Assembly (NCBI RefSeq): GCF_021601385.1
Contig: NZ_BQHO01000037.1
Location: forward strand, 1 to 52,110
Length of the DNA: 52,110 nt
Direction: 5' to 3'
DNA from: Pseudomonas parasichuanensis
Lineage (GTDB): Bacteria > Pseudomonadota > Gammaproteobacteria > Pseudomonadales > Pseudomonadaceae
Both the position numbers and the translations under genes were made by a program. This document shows positions 10,924-22,922 of this stretch, in pieces. Below the pieces are notes generated by a model. The model was not told where the DNA came from. It made no database searches and saw only the letters and a list, made by a program, of their open reading frames with translations. Position 1 is the first letter of the stretch; every line of letters begins with the position of its first letter.

Positions 10924-10936
10924 GGGCCTTTGCCAA

Positions 10937-10970
10937 ATGCTGGTGGTCATCCGAGAATGACCACCAGCAT
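10937..10970. promoter_or_regulatory. Perfect 14-bp stem-loop between porin gene and cobF
   Basis: ATGCTGGTGGTCAT (10937-10950) pairs perfectly with ATGACCACCAGCAT (10957-10970) around a 6-base loop. It lies 13 bases after the porin stop and 16 bases before the cobF ATG. No T-tract follows, so it may protect or process the mRNA or weakly separate the two genes. Confidence 0.55.
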
Positions 10971-10986
10971 CCAGGCAGGGCAGGTG

Positions 10987-11736
10987 ATGAAGCAACTTTT
11001 GTTGATTGGTATCGGCCCCGGCGACCCGCGCCAGGTTACTTATGAAGCCGTCGAGGCCATGGGCCGCGCCACGGTGTTCTTCGTGCTCGACAAGGGTGCG
11101 GAAAAAGACGAACTGGTGCGTTTGCGCAAAGCCATCCTCGAACGCTACCTGCCCGCTGGTGGTTACCGTCTGGTGCAGGTCGAAGACCCGCAACGCGATG
11201 CCCAGGCGACGGACTACGTTGGTGCCGTGCACGACTGGCATGTGCGGCGTGCCGCGTTGTATGCCCGGCTGATCGAAGACGAACTAGGCGCCGATGATGT
11301 CGGCGCCTTCCTGCTGTGGGGCGAGCCAGCGCTCTATGACAGCACCTTGCGTATTATCGACCTCGTACGTCAGCGCGGCCCTGCGCTGGCGCTGCAGGTG
11401 ATTCCCGGCATCAGCAGCATCCAGGCCCTGGCGGCCAGGCATCAGGTGCCCCTCAATCGCATCGGCGAACCCCTCACCGTGCTGCCGGGCCGTCGCCTGG
11501 CCGAGCAGGCACGGATCGACAACGTGCTGGTGATGCTCGATGGCCAGTGTGCGTTTGCCACACTGGAGGATCCGCAGCTGACGATCTACTGGGGAGCGTA
11601 CCTGGGCACGGCCGACGAGTTGTTGATCGCCGGGCCGTTGCAACAGGTCAAAACGCAGATTCTCGAGGTGCGAGAACAGGCCCGGCGGCGCAAGGGCTGG
11701 ATCATGGACACCTACCTGTTACGCCGCGAAGCCTGA
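10987..11736 (+). CDS. cobF: Precorrin-6A synthase (deacetylating), CobF
   Basis: S-adenosylmethionine-dependent methyltransferase of the aerobic cobalamin pathway. It methylates C-1 of the corrin ring of precorrin-5 with loss of acetate. The 249-residue protein has the tetrapyrrole methylase fold: IGIGPGDPRQVTYEAVEAM at the N-terminus, the LLWGEPALYDST loop near residue 115 and VIPGISSIQALAA near 150. The ATG at 10987 gives the usual family start; an upstream in-frame start at 10930 falls inside the hairpin. No other cob gene lies in the window, and no cobalamin riboswitch was seen in the short leader. The gene meets the reverse-strand glycosyltransferase-like gene 30 bp downstream. Confidence 0.93.
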   Translation: MKQLLLIGIGPGDPRQVTYEAVEAMGRATVFFVLDKGAEKDELVRLRKAILERYLPAGGYRLVQVEDPQRDAQATDYVGAVHDWHVRRAALYARLIEDELGADDVGAFLLWGEPALYDSTLRIIDLVRQRGPALALQVIPGISSIQALAARHQVPLNRIGEPLTVLPGRRLAEQARIDNVLVMLDGQCAFATLEDPQLTIYWGAYLGTADELLIAGPLQQVKTQILEVREQARRRKGWIMDTYLLRREA

Positions 11737-11766
11737 GGCTGTGCTGCCTCGTCGCCAGGCAACCCG

Positions 11767-12981
11767 TTACCGGCGTTCGCGCCGCAACATCGCCCCGACG
11801 AAGTTGTACAGCCGCTGTTCGTGCCTATGCAGGAGGCTGTGTTCGATGCGCCCGAGCAGCACGGTTGCATGCCGCTGGCGGTCGAAGCGGGCCATGAGCA
11901 GCGGCCAGCAGGCGTCTTGCGCCCGCTGCCATTGCGCCTCGTCGCTATACAGCTGTGCAGCCACCTTGGCCAGCCCTTCGGCGGTGTCGGCGATGCTGCC
12001 CGGCCAGGGCTGTTGCCCTTGTATGCCCTCGGCGCCGATCGGAGTGGTCACGCTGGGCGTGCCATGGCGCAGGGCATCGAGCAACGCGCCTTCAATGCCC
12101 GCGCCGGATCGCAGTGGCGCCAGGCACACGCGCGCGCCGGCCAACAGCGCCCCGGCGCATGCCGTCTCGCCCATCACATGCAAACCCTGCTCCGGCGCAT
12201 GCAAGGCCATGCTCTTGGCAGACGGGTTGGTACCGTAGAGGTGCAGCTGCGCTTCAGGCAGCTGGCGGCGCAGCACCGGCCAGAGGTTGTGCCTGAGCCA
12301 CAACAGCGCGTCATGCTGGGCCGCCGAGGCGAAGTCGCCCAGGCTGACGAAGTGCTGGCGCTCGGCGAACGGGCGCAAGGTAGCAGCTGGCTCGACCATC
12401 GGCGGGCAGTAATGCAGCAGGAACTCCGGCACGCCGAAGCCGTTGACCAGCAGATCGAGCTCGGCTTGCGAGGTGAGCAGCGTCAAGTCGCAGCGCCAGA
12501 TGGCCGCCAGTTCGCGTTGAGTCAGGTCGAGCGGCGCCATTTGCCGGTACAGCTCGGGGCCGCTGGTGGCGAACAGGGCGCGGAAGTCGTTGGGGTCGAG
12601 GCCTTCGATCAGGCGCCGGCGCAGCAGTTGCTGGCGCGCCTCGCGCAGGCTTTGCAGGCCGTCGGTCAGCAGCACACGCAGGGCCTGCGGGATGTGTTGG
12701 GTGACCTGGCTGGCGTAGCGTTCTTCGCTGGTGAAACTGTCGAACAGCACCACATCTGCGGTCTGGCGGGCGAAGAGGCTCGCGTTATCGGTGCTGATGT
12801 GTTGCTCGAGCACGCCCAGTGCGACGAGGTCGGCCTTGCGCTCGCCGGTTTGGGCCGCGCTGGCGAAGGTGACTTGCCAGCCGCGGGCCAGGAACGTTTG
12901 GAGAATCTGCTGCAGGTGCTGGCCGGCGCTGCAGGCCTGCTGCTCGGGCCAGCGGTGGCTGAGGACCAGGAGGTGGGGCAT
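11767..12981 (-). CDS. Glycosyltransferase-like protein (GT-B fold, GT1/GT4 type)
   Basis: Probably a cytoplasmic glycosyltransferase using a nucleotide-sugar donor. The 404-residue protein begins MPHLLVLSHRWPEQQACSAG, typical of the first Rossmann half of GT-B enzymes. Near its C-terminus it has a donor-site-like run, VCLAPLRSGAGIEGALLDAL, followed by GTPSVTTPIGAEGIQG. Only AAGG about ten bases before the ATG supports translation initiation. It lies beside a receiver gene and the chemosensory-like operon, but acceptor and pathway cannot be inferred. The C-terminal NFVGAMLRRERR overlaps nothing. Confidence 0.75.
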   Translation of the reverse strand: MPHLLVLSHRWPEQQACSAGQHLQQILQTFLARGWQVTFASAAQTGERKADLVALGVLEQHISTDNASLFARQTADVVLFDSFTSEERYASQVTQHIPQALRVLLTDGLQSLREARQQLLRRRLIEGLDPNDFRALFATSGPELYRQMAPLDLTQRELAAIWRCDLTLLTSQAELDLLVNGFGVPEFLLHYCPPMVEPAATLRPFAERQHFVSLGDFASAAQHDALLWLRHNLWPVLRRQLPEAQLHLYGTNPSAKSMALHAPEQGLHVMGETACAGALLAGARVCLAPLRSGAGIEGALLDALRHGTPSVTTPIGAEGIQGQQPWPGSIADTAEGLAKVAAQLYSDEAQWQRAQDACWPLLMARFDRQRHATVLLGRIEHSLLHRHEQRLYNFVGAMLRRERR

Positions 12982-13096
12982 GGGAGAGGGCCTTGGGGCA
13001 AAGGGCGCTATTTAAGCATATGGGGATGGGGTGGACTGTCATGAGTATGACGGGCGAGCGGCTGCGCCTGTCACGGCGAGCACCTCGTGACCCACC

Positions 13097-13447
13097 TCAC
13101 CCCGCCCCAAGAATCTCCCGCACCTTGTCCCGCAACTGATCGATGCTGAACGGCTTGCCAATCATGTGCATGCCTTCGGGCACATTCACATTCTCGGCAT
13201 AGCCACTGGCGAACAGCACAGGCAGCAACGGCCGCAGCTCAAGGGCCTTGCGCGCCAGTTCTTCACCGCGCATGTCGGGCAAACCCACATCGGTCATCAT
13301 CAATGCCAGCGATTGCCCGGCATCTTCAAGAACCTTCAGCGCTGCAGCGGCATTTTCCGCCTCGATGGCTTTGTAGCCCAGTTCGTCGAGCACATCGACG
13401 ATCAACATACGTACGATGTCGTCGTCTTCGACTACCAGAAGGTACAT
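13097..13447 (-). CDS. Single-domain CheY-like response regulator
   Basis: Stand-alone phosphoacceptor of 116 residues with no output domain. It contains the acidic pocket VVEDDD (residues 5-10), phospho-acceptor D53 in MMTDVGLPD and the conserved Lys in IGKPFSID. The ATG at 13447 follows AGGA at eight bases. The gene is divergent from the hybrid-kinase operon that starts at 13708 and could take phosphate from one of its kinases. A partner cannot be proven from sequence. Confidence 0.9.
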   Translation of the reverse strand: MYLLVVEDDDIVRMLIVDVLDELGYKAIEAENAAAALKVLEDAGQSLALMMTDVGLPDMRGEELARKALELRPLLPVLFASGYAENVNVPEGMHMIGKPFSIDQLRDKVREILGAG

Positions 13448-13707
13448 GGTGTGGGTCCTGTTTCGCGGAATGGGTTTCTACTCTGTGCCCTCGGCAGGGG
13501 TAGAAGTTCCCCCAGCTTAACGGCGCATGCAATCAGATGGAACGATTGGCGCACAGCGCCTTCAAATACTGGCTAAATGCCCTGCCAGAACCGCCAAAGC
13601 TGGTTAGACTCGCAGTATTCCCGGTCGGTGTGGCGCAGGGTCTTACACTTGCAGGATGTAGCCGCCAGCACTGTTCAATGGACTTTTTTTCGCTCGGGCC
13701 TTATCCC

Positions 13708-17175
<3,468 letters not shown>

Positions 17176-17179
17176 CATC

Positions 17180-18001
17180 TTGACCAGTGAACGCAACACC
17201 GACATTGAAATCCGGCTGCTGATCGAGGCGATCTACCTCAAGTACAGCTACGATTTTCGCGATTACTCCGGCGCCTCGATCAAGCGCCGGATCCTGCACG
17301 CCCTGCGCCAGTTCGATTGCCGCACGGTGACCGCGCTGCAGGAGCGCGTGCTGCACGACCCGGGCATGTTCATGGAGCTGCTGCAGTACCTGACGATTCC
17401 GGTCAGCGAGATGTTCCGCGACCCCGGGCATTTCCTGGCGCTGCGCAACGAAGTGGTGCCGCTGCTGCGCACCTGGCCCTCGATCAAGATCTGGATCGCC
17501 GGTTGCAGCACGGGCGAGGAGGTCTATTCCATGGCCATCCTGCTGCGCGAGGAGGGCTTGCTGGAGCGCACCATCCTGTATGCCACCGACATCAACCCCC
17601 ACTCGCTGGAACGCGCCAAGCAGGGCATCTATTCGCTGCCGAGCATGCGCGAGTATGCAGAGAACTACCGCAAGGCCGGCGGCCGGCGCGACTTCGCCGA
17701 GTACTACACCGCCGCCTACGGCAACGCCATCATGGACAGCAGCCTGCGTGACAACGTGACCTTCGCCGACCACAGCCTGGCCACCGACAGCGTGTTTTCC
17801 GAGACCCAGCTGGTGTCGTGCCGCAACGTGCTGATCTATTTCAACAAGACCCTGCAGGACCGCGCCCTGGGGCTGTTCCACGAGTCGCTGTGCCACCGTG
17901 GCTTCCTGGTGCTGGGCAGCAAGGAGTCGGTGGATTTCTCGGCCTACAGCGACGGTTTCGAGCCGCTGGTACGGCCTGAACGGATCTACCGCAAATCATG
18001 A
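17180..18001 (+). CDS. cheR: CheR-type protein-glutamate methyltransferase
   Basis: S-adenosylmethionine-dependent enzyme that normally methylates glutamates on chemoreceptors. The 273-residue protein has the CheR N-terminal helical part and the SAM motif IWIAGCSTGEEVYSMAI near residue 100. ATDINPHSLERAKQGIYS and the VSCRNVLIYFNK motif follow. The start is TTG at 17180, only four bases after the kinase stop, with GGAG 13 bases upstream. Its last bases overlap the cheB ATG (ATGA). No methyl-accepting chemotaxis protein is encoded nearby, so the substrate may be the operon's own CHASE3 kinase or a distant receptor. Confidence 0.9.
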   Translation: MTSERNTDIEIRLLIEAIYLKYSYDFRDYSGASIKRRILHALRQFDCRTVTALQERVLHDPGMFMELLQYLTIPVSEMFRDPGHFLALRNEVVPLLRTWPSIKIWIAGCSTGEEVYSMAILLREEGLLERTILYATDINPHSLERAKQGIYSLPSMREYAENYRKAGGRRDFAEYYTAAYGNAIMDSSLRDNVTFADHSLATDSVFSETQLVSCRNVLIYFNKTLQDRALGLFHESLCHRGFLVLGSKESVDFSAYSDGFEPLVRPERIYRKS

Positions 18002-18573
18002 ACGGCGTGCGTGCGGTGGTCATCGGCGCCTCGGCGGGCGGCGTCAGTGCGCTGTTCAGTGTGCTCGGCGCGTTGCCGGACGGTTTCGCCATCCCGGTGC
18101 TGTGCGTGCTGCACCTGCCGGACAACCGCCACAGCCAGCTGGCCGAAGTGCTGCAGCGCCGCCTGCGCCGCCCGGTGCGCGAAGCCTGCGACAAGGCGCG
18201 CATCGAGGCGGGGCTGATCTATGTCGCCGGGCCCCGCTACCACCTGTCGGTGGAGCAGGACCTGACGCTGTCCCTCAGCCAGGAAGAACCGGTGCATTTT
18301 TCCCGGCCGGCCATCGATTACCTGTTCGCCTCGGCGGCAGATGCCTACGGCCCGGGCCTGCTCGGTATACTGCTGACCGGTGCCAACGAAGACGGCGCCC
18401 GCGGGCTGTTGCAGATCAAACAAAGCGGTGGCCGGACCGTGGTCCAGGACCCTCGCGATGCACAGGTCGCGCTGATGCCGGAGGCCGCCCTGGCCCTGCA
18501 CAGCCCCGACCATATCCTTTCCCTGAGCGGTATCGGGCAGTTGCTCGCCACCTTGGAACCCCGCACATGTTAA
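17998..18573 (+). CDS. cheB: CheB-type methylesterase without receiver domain
   Basis: Stand-alone protein-glutamate methylesterase domain of 191 residues. Canonical chemotaxis CheB is about 350 residues with an N-terminal receiver, which is absent here. The catalytic triad is visible: S12 in GASAGG, H39 in VLHLPDN and D132 in LTGANEDGARG. The ATG overlaps the cheR stop by four bases and its own stop overlaps the next gene's start by seven bases, a sign of tight coupling. Without a receiver its activity must be constitutive or controlled by a partner. Confidence 0.92.
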   Translation: MNGVRAVVIGASAGGVSALFSVLGALPDGFAIPVLCVLHLPDNRHSQLAEVLQRRLRRPVREACDKARIEAGLIYVAGPRYHLSVEQDLTLSLSQEEPVHFSRPAIDYLFASAADAYGPGLLGILLTGANEDGARGLLQIKQSGGRTVVQDPRDAQVALMPEAALALHSPDHILSLSGIGQLLATLEPRTC

Positions 18574-19793
18574 GCAACATCACCGCCAAACTGCTGATCG
18601 TCGATGACCTGCCGGAAAACCTGCTGGCCCTCGACGCCCTGATCCAGGGCAACGACCGCGAAGTCCATCAGGCACAGTCGGCGGAGCAGGCCCTGTCGTT
18701 GCTGCTCGACCATGAATTCGCCCTGGCCATCCTTGATGTACAGATGCCCGGCATGAACGGCTTCGAGCTGGCCGAGCTGATGCGCGGCATGGAGAAGACC
18801 CGCAACGTGCCTATCGTCTTCGTCAGCGCCGCCGGGCGCGAGATGAACTATGCGTTCAAGGGTTACGAAAGCGGTGCGGTGGACTTTCTGCACAAGCCGC
18901 TGGATACCGTCGCGGTGAAGAGCAAGGTGTCGGTGTTCATCGACCTGTTCCGCCAGCGCAAGGCCCTCGACCGCCAGCTGCAGGCGCTGGAACGCAGCCG
19001 TGCCGAACAGGAGCAGTTGCTGGCGCAATTGCAGGTGGCCCGCGGTGAGCTGGAGCATGCGGTGCGCATGCGCGACGACTTCATGTCGATCGTCTCCCAC
19101 GAAGTGCGGACCCCGCTCAACGGCCTGATCCTCGAAACCCAGCTGCGCCGCATGCACCTGTCGCGCGGCAACCTGGCAGCGTTCAGCGAAGACAAGCTCA
19201 AGGCCATGGTCGAGCGTGACGAGCGGCAGATCAACAGCCTGATCCGCCTGGTCGAGGACATGCTCGATGTGTCGCGCATCCGCACCGGCAAGCTGTCGAT
19301 CCGGCCCAAGGCATTCGACCTTGGTCAGCTGGTGCAAGGCCTGGTGCAGAACTTCAGCGCCCAGGCCGGCGCCCTGCAGACCCATATCGAACTGCAGCGC
19401 TGCCAGGCCCTGCATGGCGAGTGGGACGAGTTCCGCATCGAGCAGGTGCTGGCCAACCTGTTGTCCAATGCCTTGCGCTACGGCGAACGCAAACCGGTGC
19501 AGGTGCGCTTGTACGAAGACGGCGGCATGGCCTGTGTGCAGGTGCAGGATTCAGGCATCGGCATCAGTGCGCAGAACCAGCAGCGGATCTTCCAGCAGTT
19601 CGAGCGTGTCGCCGCCCAACAGGCCAGTGGCGGGCTTGGGCTGGGGCTGTACATTTCCGAACAGATCGTGCTGGCCCACGGCGGGCGGATCCAGGTCGAC
19701 AGCAGCGAAGGCAGCGGTGCCACCTTCAGCGTCTACCTGCCGCTGCCGCAGGTGCAGCAGCAAAGTGACCACACACAGGCAACCTCGGCGTAG
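18567..19793 (+). CDS. Soluble receiver-HisKA-HATPase histidine kinase
   Basis: Cytoplasmic kinase of 408 residues with an inverted order. An N-terminal receiver (LLIVDD, phospho-acceptor D57 in LAILDVQMPGMNG) is followed by a short coiled coil (about 130-165), HisKA with H178 in SIVSHEVRTPL, and HATPase (ANLLSNALRYGER, then GLGLGLYISEQI). The ATG at 18567 overlaps the cheB stop. The open frame continues upstream through cheB, but that part is a shadow. It may receive phosphate from the large hybrid kinase and pass it on to the receiver at 19839. Confidence 0.92.
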   Translation: MLSNITAKLLIVDDLPENLLALDALIQGNDREVHQAQSAEQALSLLLDHEFALAILDVQMPGMNGFELAELMRGMEKTRNVPIVFVSAAGREMNYAFKGYESGAVDFLHKPLDTVAVKSKVSVFIDLFRQRKALDRQLQALERSRAEQEQLLAQLQVARGELEHAVRMRDDFMSIVSHEVRTPLNGLILETQLRRMHLSRGNLAAFSEDKLKAMVERDERQINSLIRLVEDMLDVSRIRTGKLSIRPKAFDLGQLVQGLVQNFSAQAGALQTHIELQRCQALHGEWDEFRIEQVLANLLSNALRYGERKPVQVRLYEDGGMACVQVQDSGIGISAQNQQRIFQQFERVAAQQASGGLGLGLYISEQIVLAHGGRIQVDSSEGSGATFSVYLPLPQVQQQSDHTQATSA

Positions 19794-19838
19794 TGCCGGG
19801 GTCTGATAGCCATCTGAGTTGAATGTGAAGGCGTAGTC

Positions 19839-20216
19839 ATGAGCGAAGATGCACAAGATGTCGTATTGATCGTCGAAGACGAACCGGCGATCCGCATGAT
19901 CCTGCGCGATTACCTGGCGGGCGAGGGTTACCACGTGCTGGTGGCCGAAGACGGCGAGCAGGCGTTCGCGATCCTGGCCAGCAAACCGCACCTGGACCTG
20001 ATGGTGACCGATTTTCGCCTGCCAGGCGGCATTACCGGGGTGGAGATTGCCGAGCCTGCGGTGAAGTTGCGGCCTGACCTGAAGGTGATCTTCATCAGTG
20101 GCTACCCGGCGGAGATCCTCGAGTCCGGCAGCCCGATCGCGCGCAAGGCGCCGATACTGGCCAAGCCGTTCGACCTGGATACGCTGCATGAGCAGATTCA
20201 GGCGTTGTTGCGTTAG
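19839..20216 (+). CDS. Single-domain response regulator, last gene of the signalling operon
   Basis: A 125-residue receiver with acidic pocket VEDEP, phospho-acceptor D58 in LMVTDFRLPGG, FISGYPAEI and the conserved Lys in ILAKPFDLD. No output domain is present, so it is either a phosphate sink or a protein-binding effector. It follows the second kinase by 45 bp on the same strand and ends the operon before a REP structure. The ATG at 19839 is a few bases after GAAGG. Confidence 0.92.
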   Translation: MSEDAQDVVLIVEDEPAIRMILRDYLAGEGYHVLVAEDGEQAFAILASKPHLDLMVTDFRLPGGITGVEIAEPAVKLRPDLKVIFISGYPAEILESGSPIARKAPILAKPFDLDTLHEQIQALLR

Positions 20217-20275
20217 GAGCAGGTTTTGCATCTGGCGTGAGGTTGCCGGGGCCGCGCTGCAGGCCTTTCCGGCCG

Positions 20276-20367
20276 GTCCGGCGCCCCGGCAAGGCCGCTC
20301 CTACAGGGGACCGCGTACACCTGTAGGAGCGGCCTTGTGCCGCGAAAAGGGGCGCAAAGCGCCCCCA
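20276..20367. repeat. REP pair in the convergent gap after the signalling operon
   Basis: A CTCCTACAG half ends at 20306 and a CTGTAGGAGCGG half starts near 20321, continuing into a GGGGCGC-AAA-GCGCCCC hairpin ending at 20366. It is the same REP family as 7644-7762 and lies between two convergent transcription units. Confidence 0.8.
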
Positions 20368-20373
20368 GCAGTA

Positions 20374-21105
20374 TCACCCCATATACTCCCCAGGCGGCGC
20401 CGGCAACTCGGCCAGCAAATCCCGCAATCCCGCACACCACTGCCTGCGAATCTGGCTGTAGTAAGGATCATCCTGGGTAATGCGATAACTCTGCGTCGGC
20501 CCGAACGCATCCTTGCGATACACCAGCAAGTCCAGGGGCATGCCCACCGACAGGTTGCTGCGAATGGTCGAGTCGAACGAAATCAACCCGCAGCGCAATG
20601 CCTCGTCCAGTGAAGTGCGGTAGGTCAGGTTGCGGTCGAGGATCGGCTTGCCGTACTTGCTTTCGCCCAGTTGCAGGAACGGCGTGTCTTCGGTGGCCTG
20701 AATGAAGTTGCCTTGCGGATACACGCTGTAGACCCCCATGGGCCCGCCGGCAATCTGCCCGCCCACCAGCAACGAGCAACTCAGGTCGACCTTGCTCGCC
20801 AGCTTGCTGCGGTCCCGGGTGACTACCTCGCGAATGGTTTCGGCCACCAGCACGGTGGCGTCATACAGTGTGCGCACGTTCAGCAGATGGCTGCCCGTGC
20901 CGTTGCAACGCTGGCGCAACAGGTTGACCACCGATTGCGAGGTGGCCAGGTTGCCCGCGCTCTGCAGGACGATCAGCCGCTCGCCGGGGGTGCTGAAAAT
21001 GAACAGTTTGCGAAAAGTCGAGATCTGGTCGATCCCGGCATTGGTGCGCGAATCGGAGACAAACACCAGCCCGTCGGCCAGGTGCATGGCCACGCAGTAC
21101 GTCAT
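20374..21105 (-). CDS. Anbu, proteasome-like Ntn-hydrolase
   Basis: Bacterial proteasome-related protein of 243 residues. Beginning at the ATG at 21105 it reads MTYCVAMHLADGLVFVSDSRTNAG. Removal of Met1 would expose the N-terminal Thr nucleophile expected of Ntn hydrolases, and SDSRTNAG plus FRKLFIF (likely active-site Lys) match proteasome beta folds. An upstream in-frame start (21144) would bury the Thr, so 21105 is preferred; AGGT precedes it. It is the last gene of a four-gene operon with transglutaminase-like, alpha-E and ATP-grasp proteins, the gene neighbourhood known for Anbu. Substrate and physiological role are not established. Confidence 0.93.
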   Translation of the reverse strand: MTYCVAMHLADGLVFVSDSRTNAGIDQISTFRKLFIFSTPGERLIVLQSAGNLATSQSVVNLLRQRCNGTGSHLLNVRTLYDATVLVAETIREVVTRDRSKLASKVDLSCSLLVGGQIAGGPMGVYSVYPQGNFIQATEDTPFLQLGESKYGKPILDRNLTYRTSLDEALRCGLISFDSTIRSNLSVGMPLDLLVYRKDAFGPTQSYRITQDDPYYSQIRRQWCAGLRDLLAELPAPPGEYMG

Positions 21106-21174
21106 GTGGTTTACCTGTGTGCGTTGAATGACCCCCGGCGTCACTGCGACGACGGGGGCGGTGTGGGTCTTGCC

Positions 21175-21972
21175 TTACTGTTGCTGCCCCTGCGGCAGCG
21201 ACCGGACCTGGACCTGCGCCAGCATCGATTCGGTCCCGCCACCCCGGCGCATGCCGCGTACCGGGCAGGCGTCGAGGTAGTCCAGGCCCACCGCCAGTTT
21301 CAGATGGCGATCGGGGCGGGCCAGGCGGTTGGTCACATCGAAGCTGTACCAGCCATCATCCAGCCAGGCCTCGGCCCAGGCGTGGCTGGCCAGGTGGCTG
21401 GCATCCTCGGTGCACAGGTAGCCGGACACGTAGCGTGCCGGGACCCCCAGGCTGCGGGCGCAGGCGAGAAACGCATGGGTGTGGTCCTGGCACACGCCCA
21501 TCCCGGCGGCGAAGGCCTCGGCGGCGCTACTGTCGACCGCCGTCGCACCTGGGCTGTACGGCATGCGCTCGGCCAGCCCTTCCATCAGCGCGATCAGCGC
21601 GGCACGGTCGCGGCGGCTGCCGCAGTGTTGCCTGGCAAAGTCGAGCAGCGCTTGGTCGGCCAGGGTCAGGCGGCTGGTGCGCAGGAAGGGCAAGGGCGAC
21701 TGGCTGTCGTGCTCGACTTCGAGTGTCGGGTCGATCTCGACCTGGCCCTTGGCGCACAGCGCCAGGGCGCTATGGGGCTCTTCCAGGGTCAACACATGCA
21801 GCACGTTGCCGTAGGGGTCGAGCTGGCTGCGCACCGACTTGGGCATCTGCACCTGCCAGGCGAGGATCTGCTGGCGGGCATTGCTCTGCGGCGTCAGGCG
21901 CAGGAACTGGATGCTGGCGCTCACCTGGTCGGCATAGGTGTAGCGGGTGTCGTGGTGGATGGCGAGCTTCAT
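21175..21972 (-). CDS. Transglutaminase-like cysteine protease-fold protein of the Anbu operon
   Basis: A 265-residue protein of the bacterial transglutaminase-like family. The N-terminal beta domain starts MKLAIHHDTRYTYADQVSASIQ. The catalytic Cys is in GMGVCQDHTHAFLA, the His in ASHAWAEAWL and the Asp in WYSFDVTN. It is probably a peptidase or acyl-transferase acting on isopeptide or peptide bonds. Its ATG overlaps the stop of the alpha-E gene by four bases, and Anbu follows 69 bp downstream. The longer frame to 22311 is a shadow. Confidence 0.92.
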   Translation of the reverse strand: MKLAIHHDTRYTYADQVSASIQFLRLTPQSNARQQILAWQVQMPKSVRSQLDPYGNVLHVLTLEEPHSALALCAKGQVEIDPTLEVEHDSQSPLPFLRTSRLTLADQALLDFARQHCGSRRDRAALIALMEGLAERMPYSPGATAVDSSAAEAFAAGMGVCQDHTHAFLACARSLGVPARYVSGYLCTEDASHLASHAWAEAWLDDGWYSFDVTNRLARPDRHLKLAVGLDYLDACPVRGMRRGGGTESMLAQVQVRSLPQGQQQ

Positions 21973-22919
21973 ACGACCTCCAGGTAGGAGTGGTGAACGG
22001 TCTGGCTGAGCTGGCGAATGCGCTCGATGAAGTCGGTCAGCCACGGGTGCAGGCCGGCTTCGAGGATTTCGTCGATGCCGGTGTAGCGCAACCGTGCATT
22101 GAGCTCGGCGGCCATGCGCTGCGAGGCCCGGCCACTGGTGCTGGGCAGGCCGGCGAGGATATGGTCCAGCTCCTCGATGCAGGCATGCAGCGAGCGCGGC
22201 ACATCGGCGCGCAACAGCAGCAGCTCCGACACCTGGCGTGCGCTGGGCGCGTTGCGGTAGATCTCGTTGAACGCCTCGAACGACGACAGCGCGCGCAGCA
22301 GGGCGCTCCACTGGTAGTAGCCACGGGCCGAATGGTCACTGACCTCGTCCGATGCCTCGCCGAACATTTCGTAGCGCACATCCAGCAGGCGCAGGGTGTT
22401 GTCCGCCCGCTCCAGGAAGGTGCCCACGCGGATGAAACAGTAGGCGTCGTTGCGCATGATGGTGCCGGCCGTGGCGCCGCGGAACAGGTGCGAGCGTTCC
22501 TTGACCCAGTCGCAGAACTGGCTCATGCCGTAGCGCGCCAGGCCGTTGCTGGCGATGTTGCGCATCTCCAGCCAGGTGGCGTTGATGTTCTCCCACATGT
22601 CGGCGGTGATCCGCCCGCGTACCGCATGGGCATTGGTGCGCGCCGCCTGCAGGCAGCAGTAGATGCTGCCGGGGTTGGTCTCGTCGAAGGCGAAAAAGTG
22701 CAGCATGCGCGCGGTGTCGAGCGCGTCGTGGCGCTGGTTGTAGTCATCCAGGGTGCCGGCCGCCAGCAACGACATGGCCAGCTCGGCGCGGCCGTCGCTG
22801 CGCCCGGCCTGGGGCATCAGCGACAGCGAATAGCTGACTTCGAGCATGCGCGCCAGGTTCTCGGCGCGCTCCAGGTAACGGGACATCCAGTAGAGGTCCG
22901 AAGCGGTTCTTGAAAGCAT
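21969..22919 (-). CDS. Alpha-E domain protein (DUF403)
   Basis: All-helical protein of 316 residues beginning MLSRTASDLYWMSRYLERAENLARML, the hallmark N-terminus of the alpha-E family. No enzyme motif is known for this family. It almost always accompanies the circularly permuted ATP-grasp and transglutaminase-like genes and may be their scaffold or partner. It is separated from the ATP-grasp gene by three bases and overlaps the transglutaminase gene by four. Confidence 0.92.
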   Translation of the reverse strand: MLSRTASDLYWMSRYLERAENLARMLEVSYSLSLMPQAGRSDGRAELAMSLLAAGTLDDYNQRHDALDTARMLHFFAFDETNPGSIYCCLQAARTNAHAVRGRITADMWENINATWLEMRNIASNGLARYGMSQFCDWVKERSHLFRGATAGTIMRNDAYCFIRVGTFLERADNTLRLLDVRYEMFGEASDEVSDHSARGYYQWSALLRALSSFEAFNEIYRNAPSARQVSELLLLRADVPRSLHACIEELDHILAGLPSTSGRASQRMAAELNARLRYTGIDEILEAGLHPWLTDFIERIRQLSQTVHHSYLEVV

Positions 22920-22922
22920 GTG

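Noticed and set aside
10924-10986. Cobalamin riboswitch before cobF
   Set aside because: The gap is only 63 bp, is filled by a simple hairpin and has no B12-box-like sequence.
17898-18566. Upstream extension of the receiver-kinase frame over cheB
   Set aside because: The extension is out of frame with cheB and low in motif content; ATG 18567 begins directly at the receiver fold.
21973-22311. N-terminal extension of the transglutaminase-like protein
   Set aside because: Arg/Pro-rich shadow of the alpha-E gene; ATG 21972 overlaps the alpha-E stop in the usual ATGA manner.
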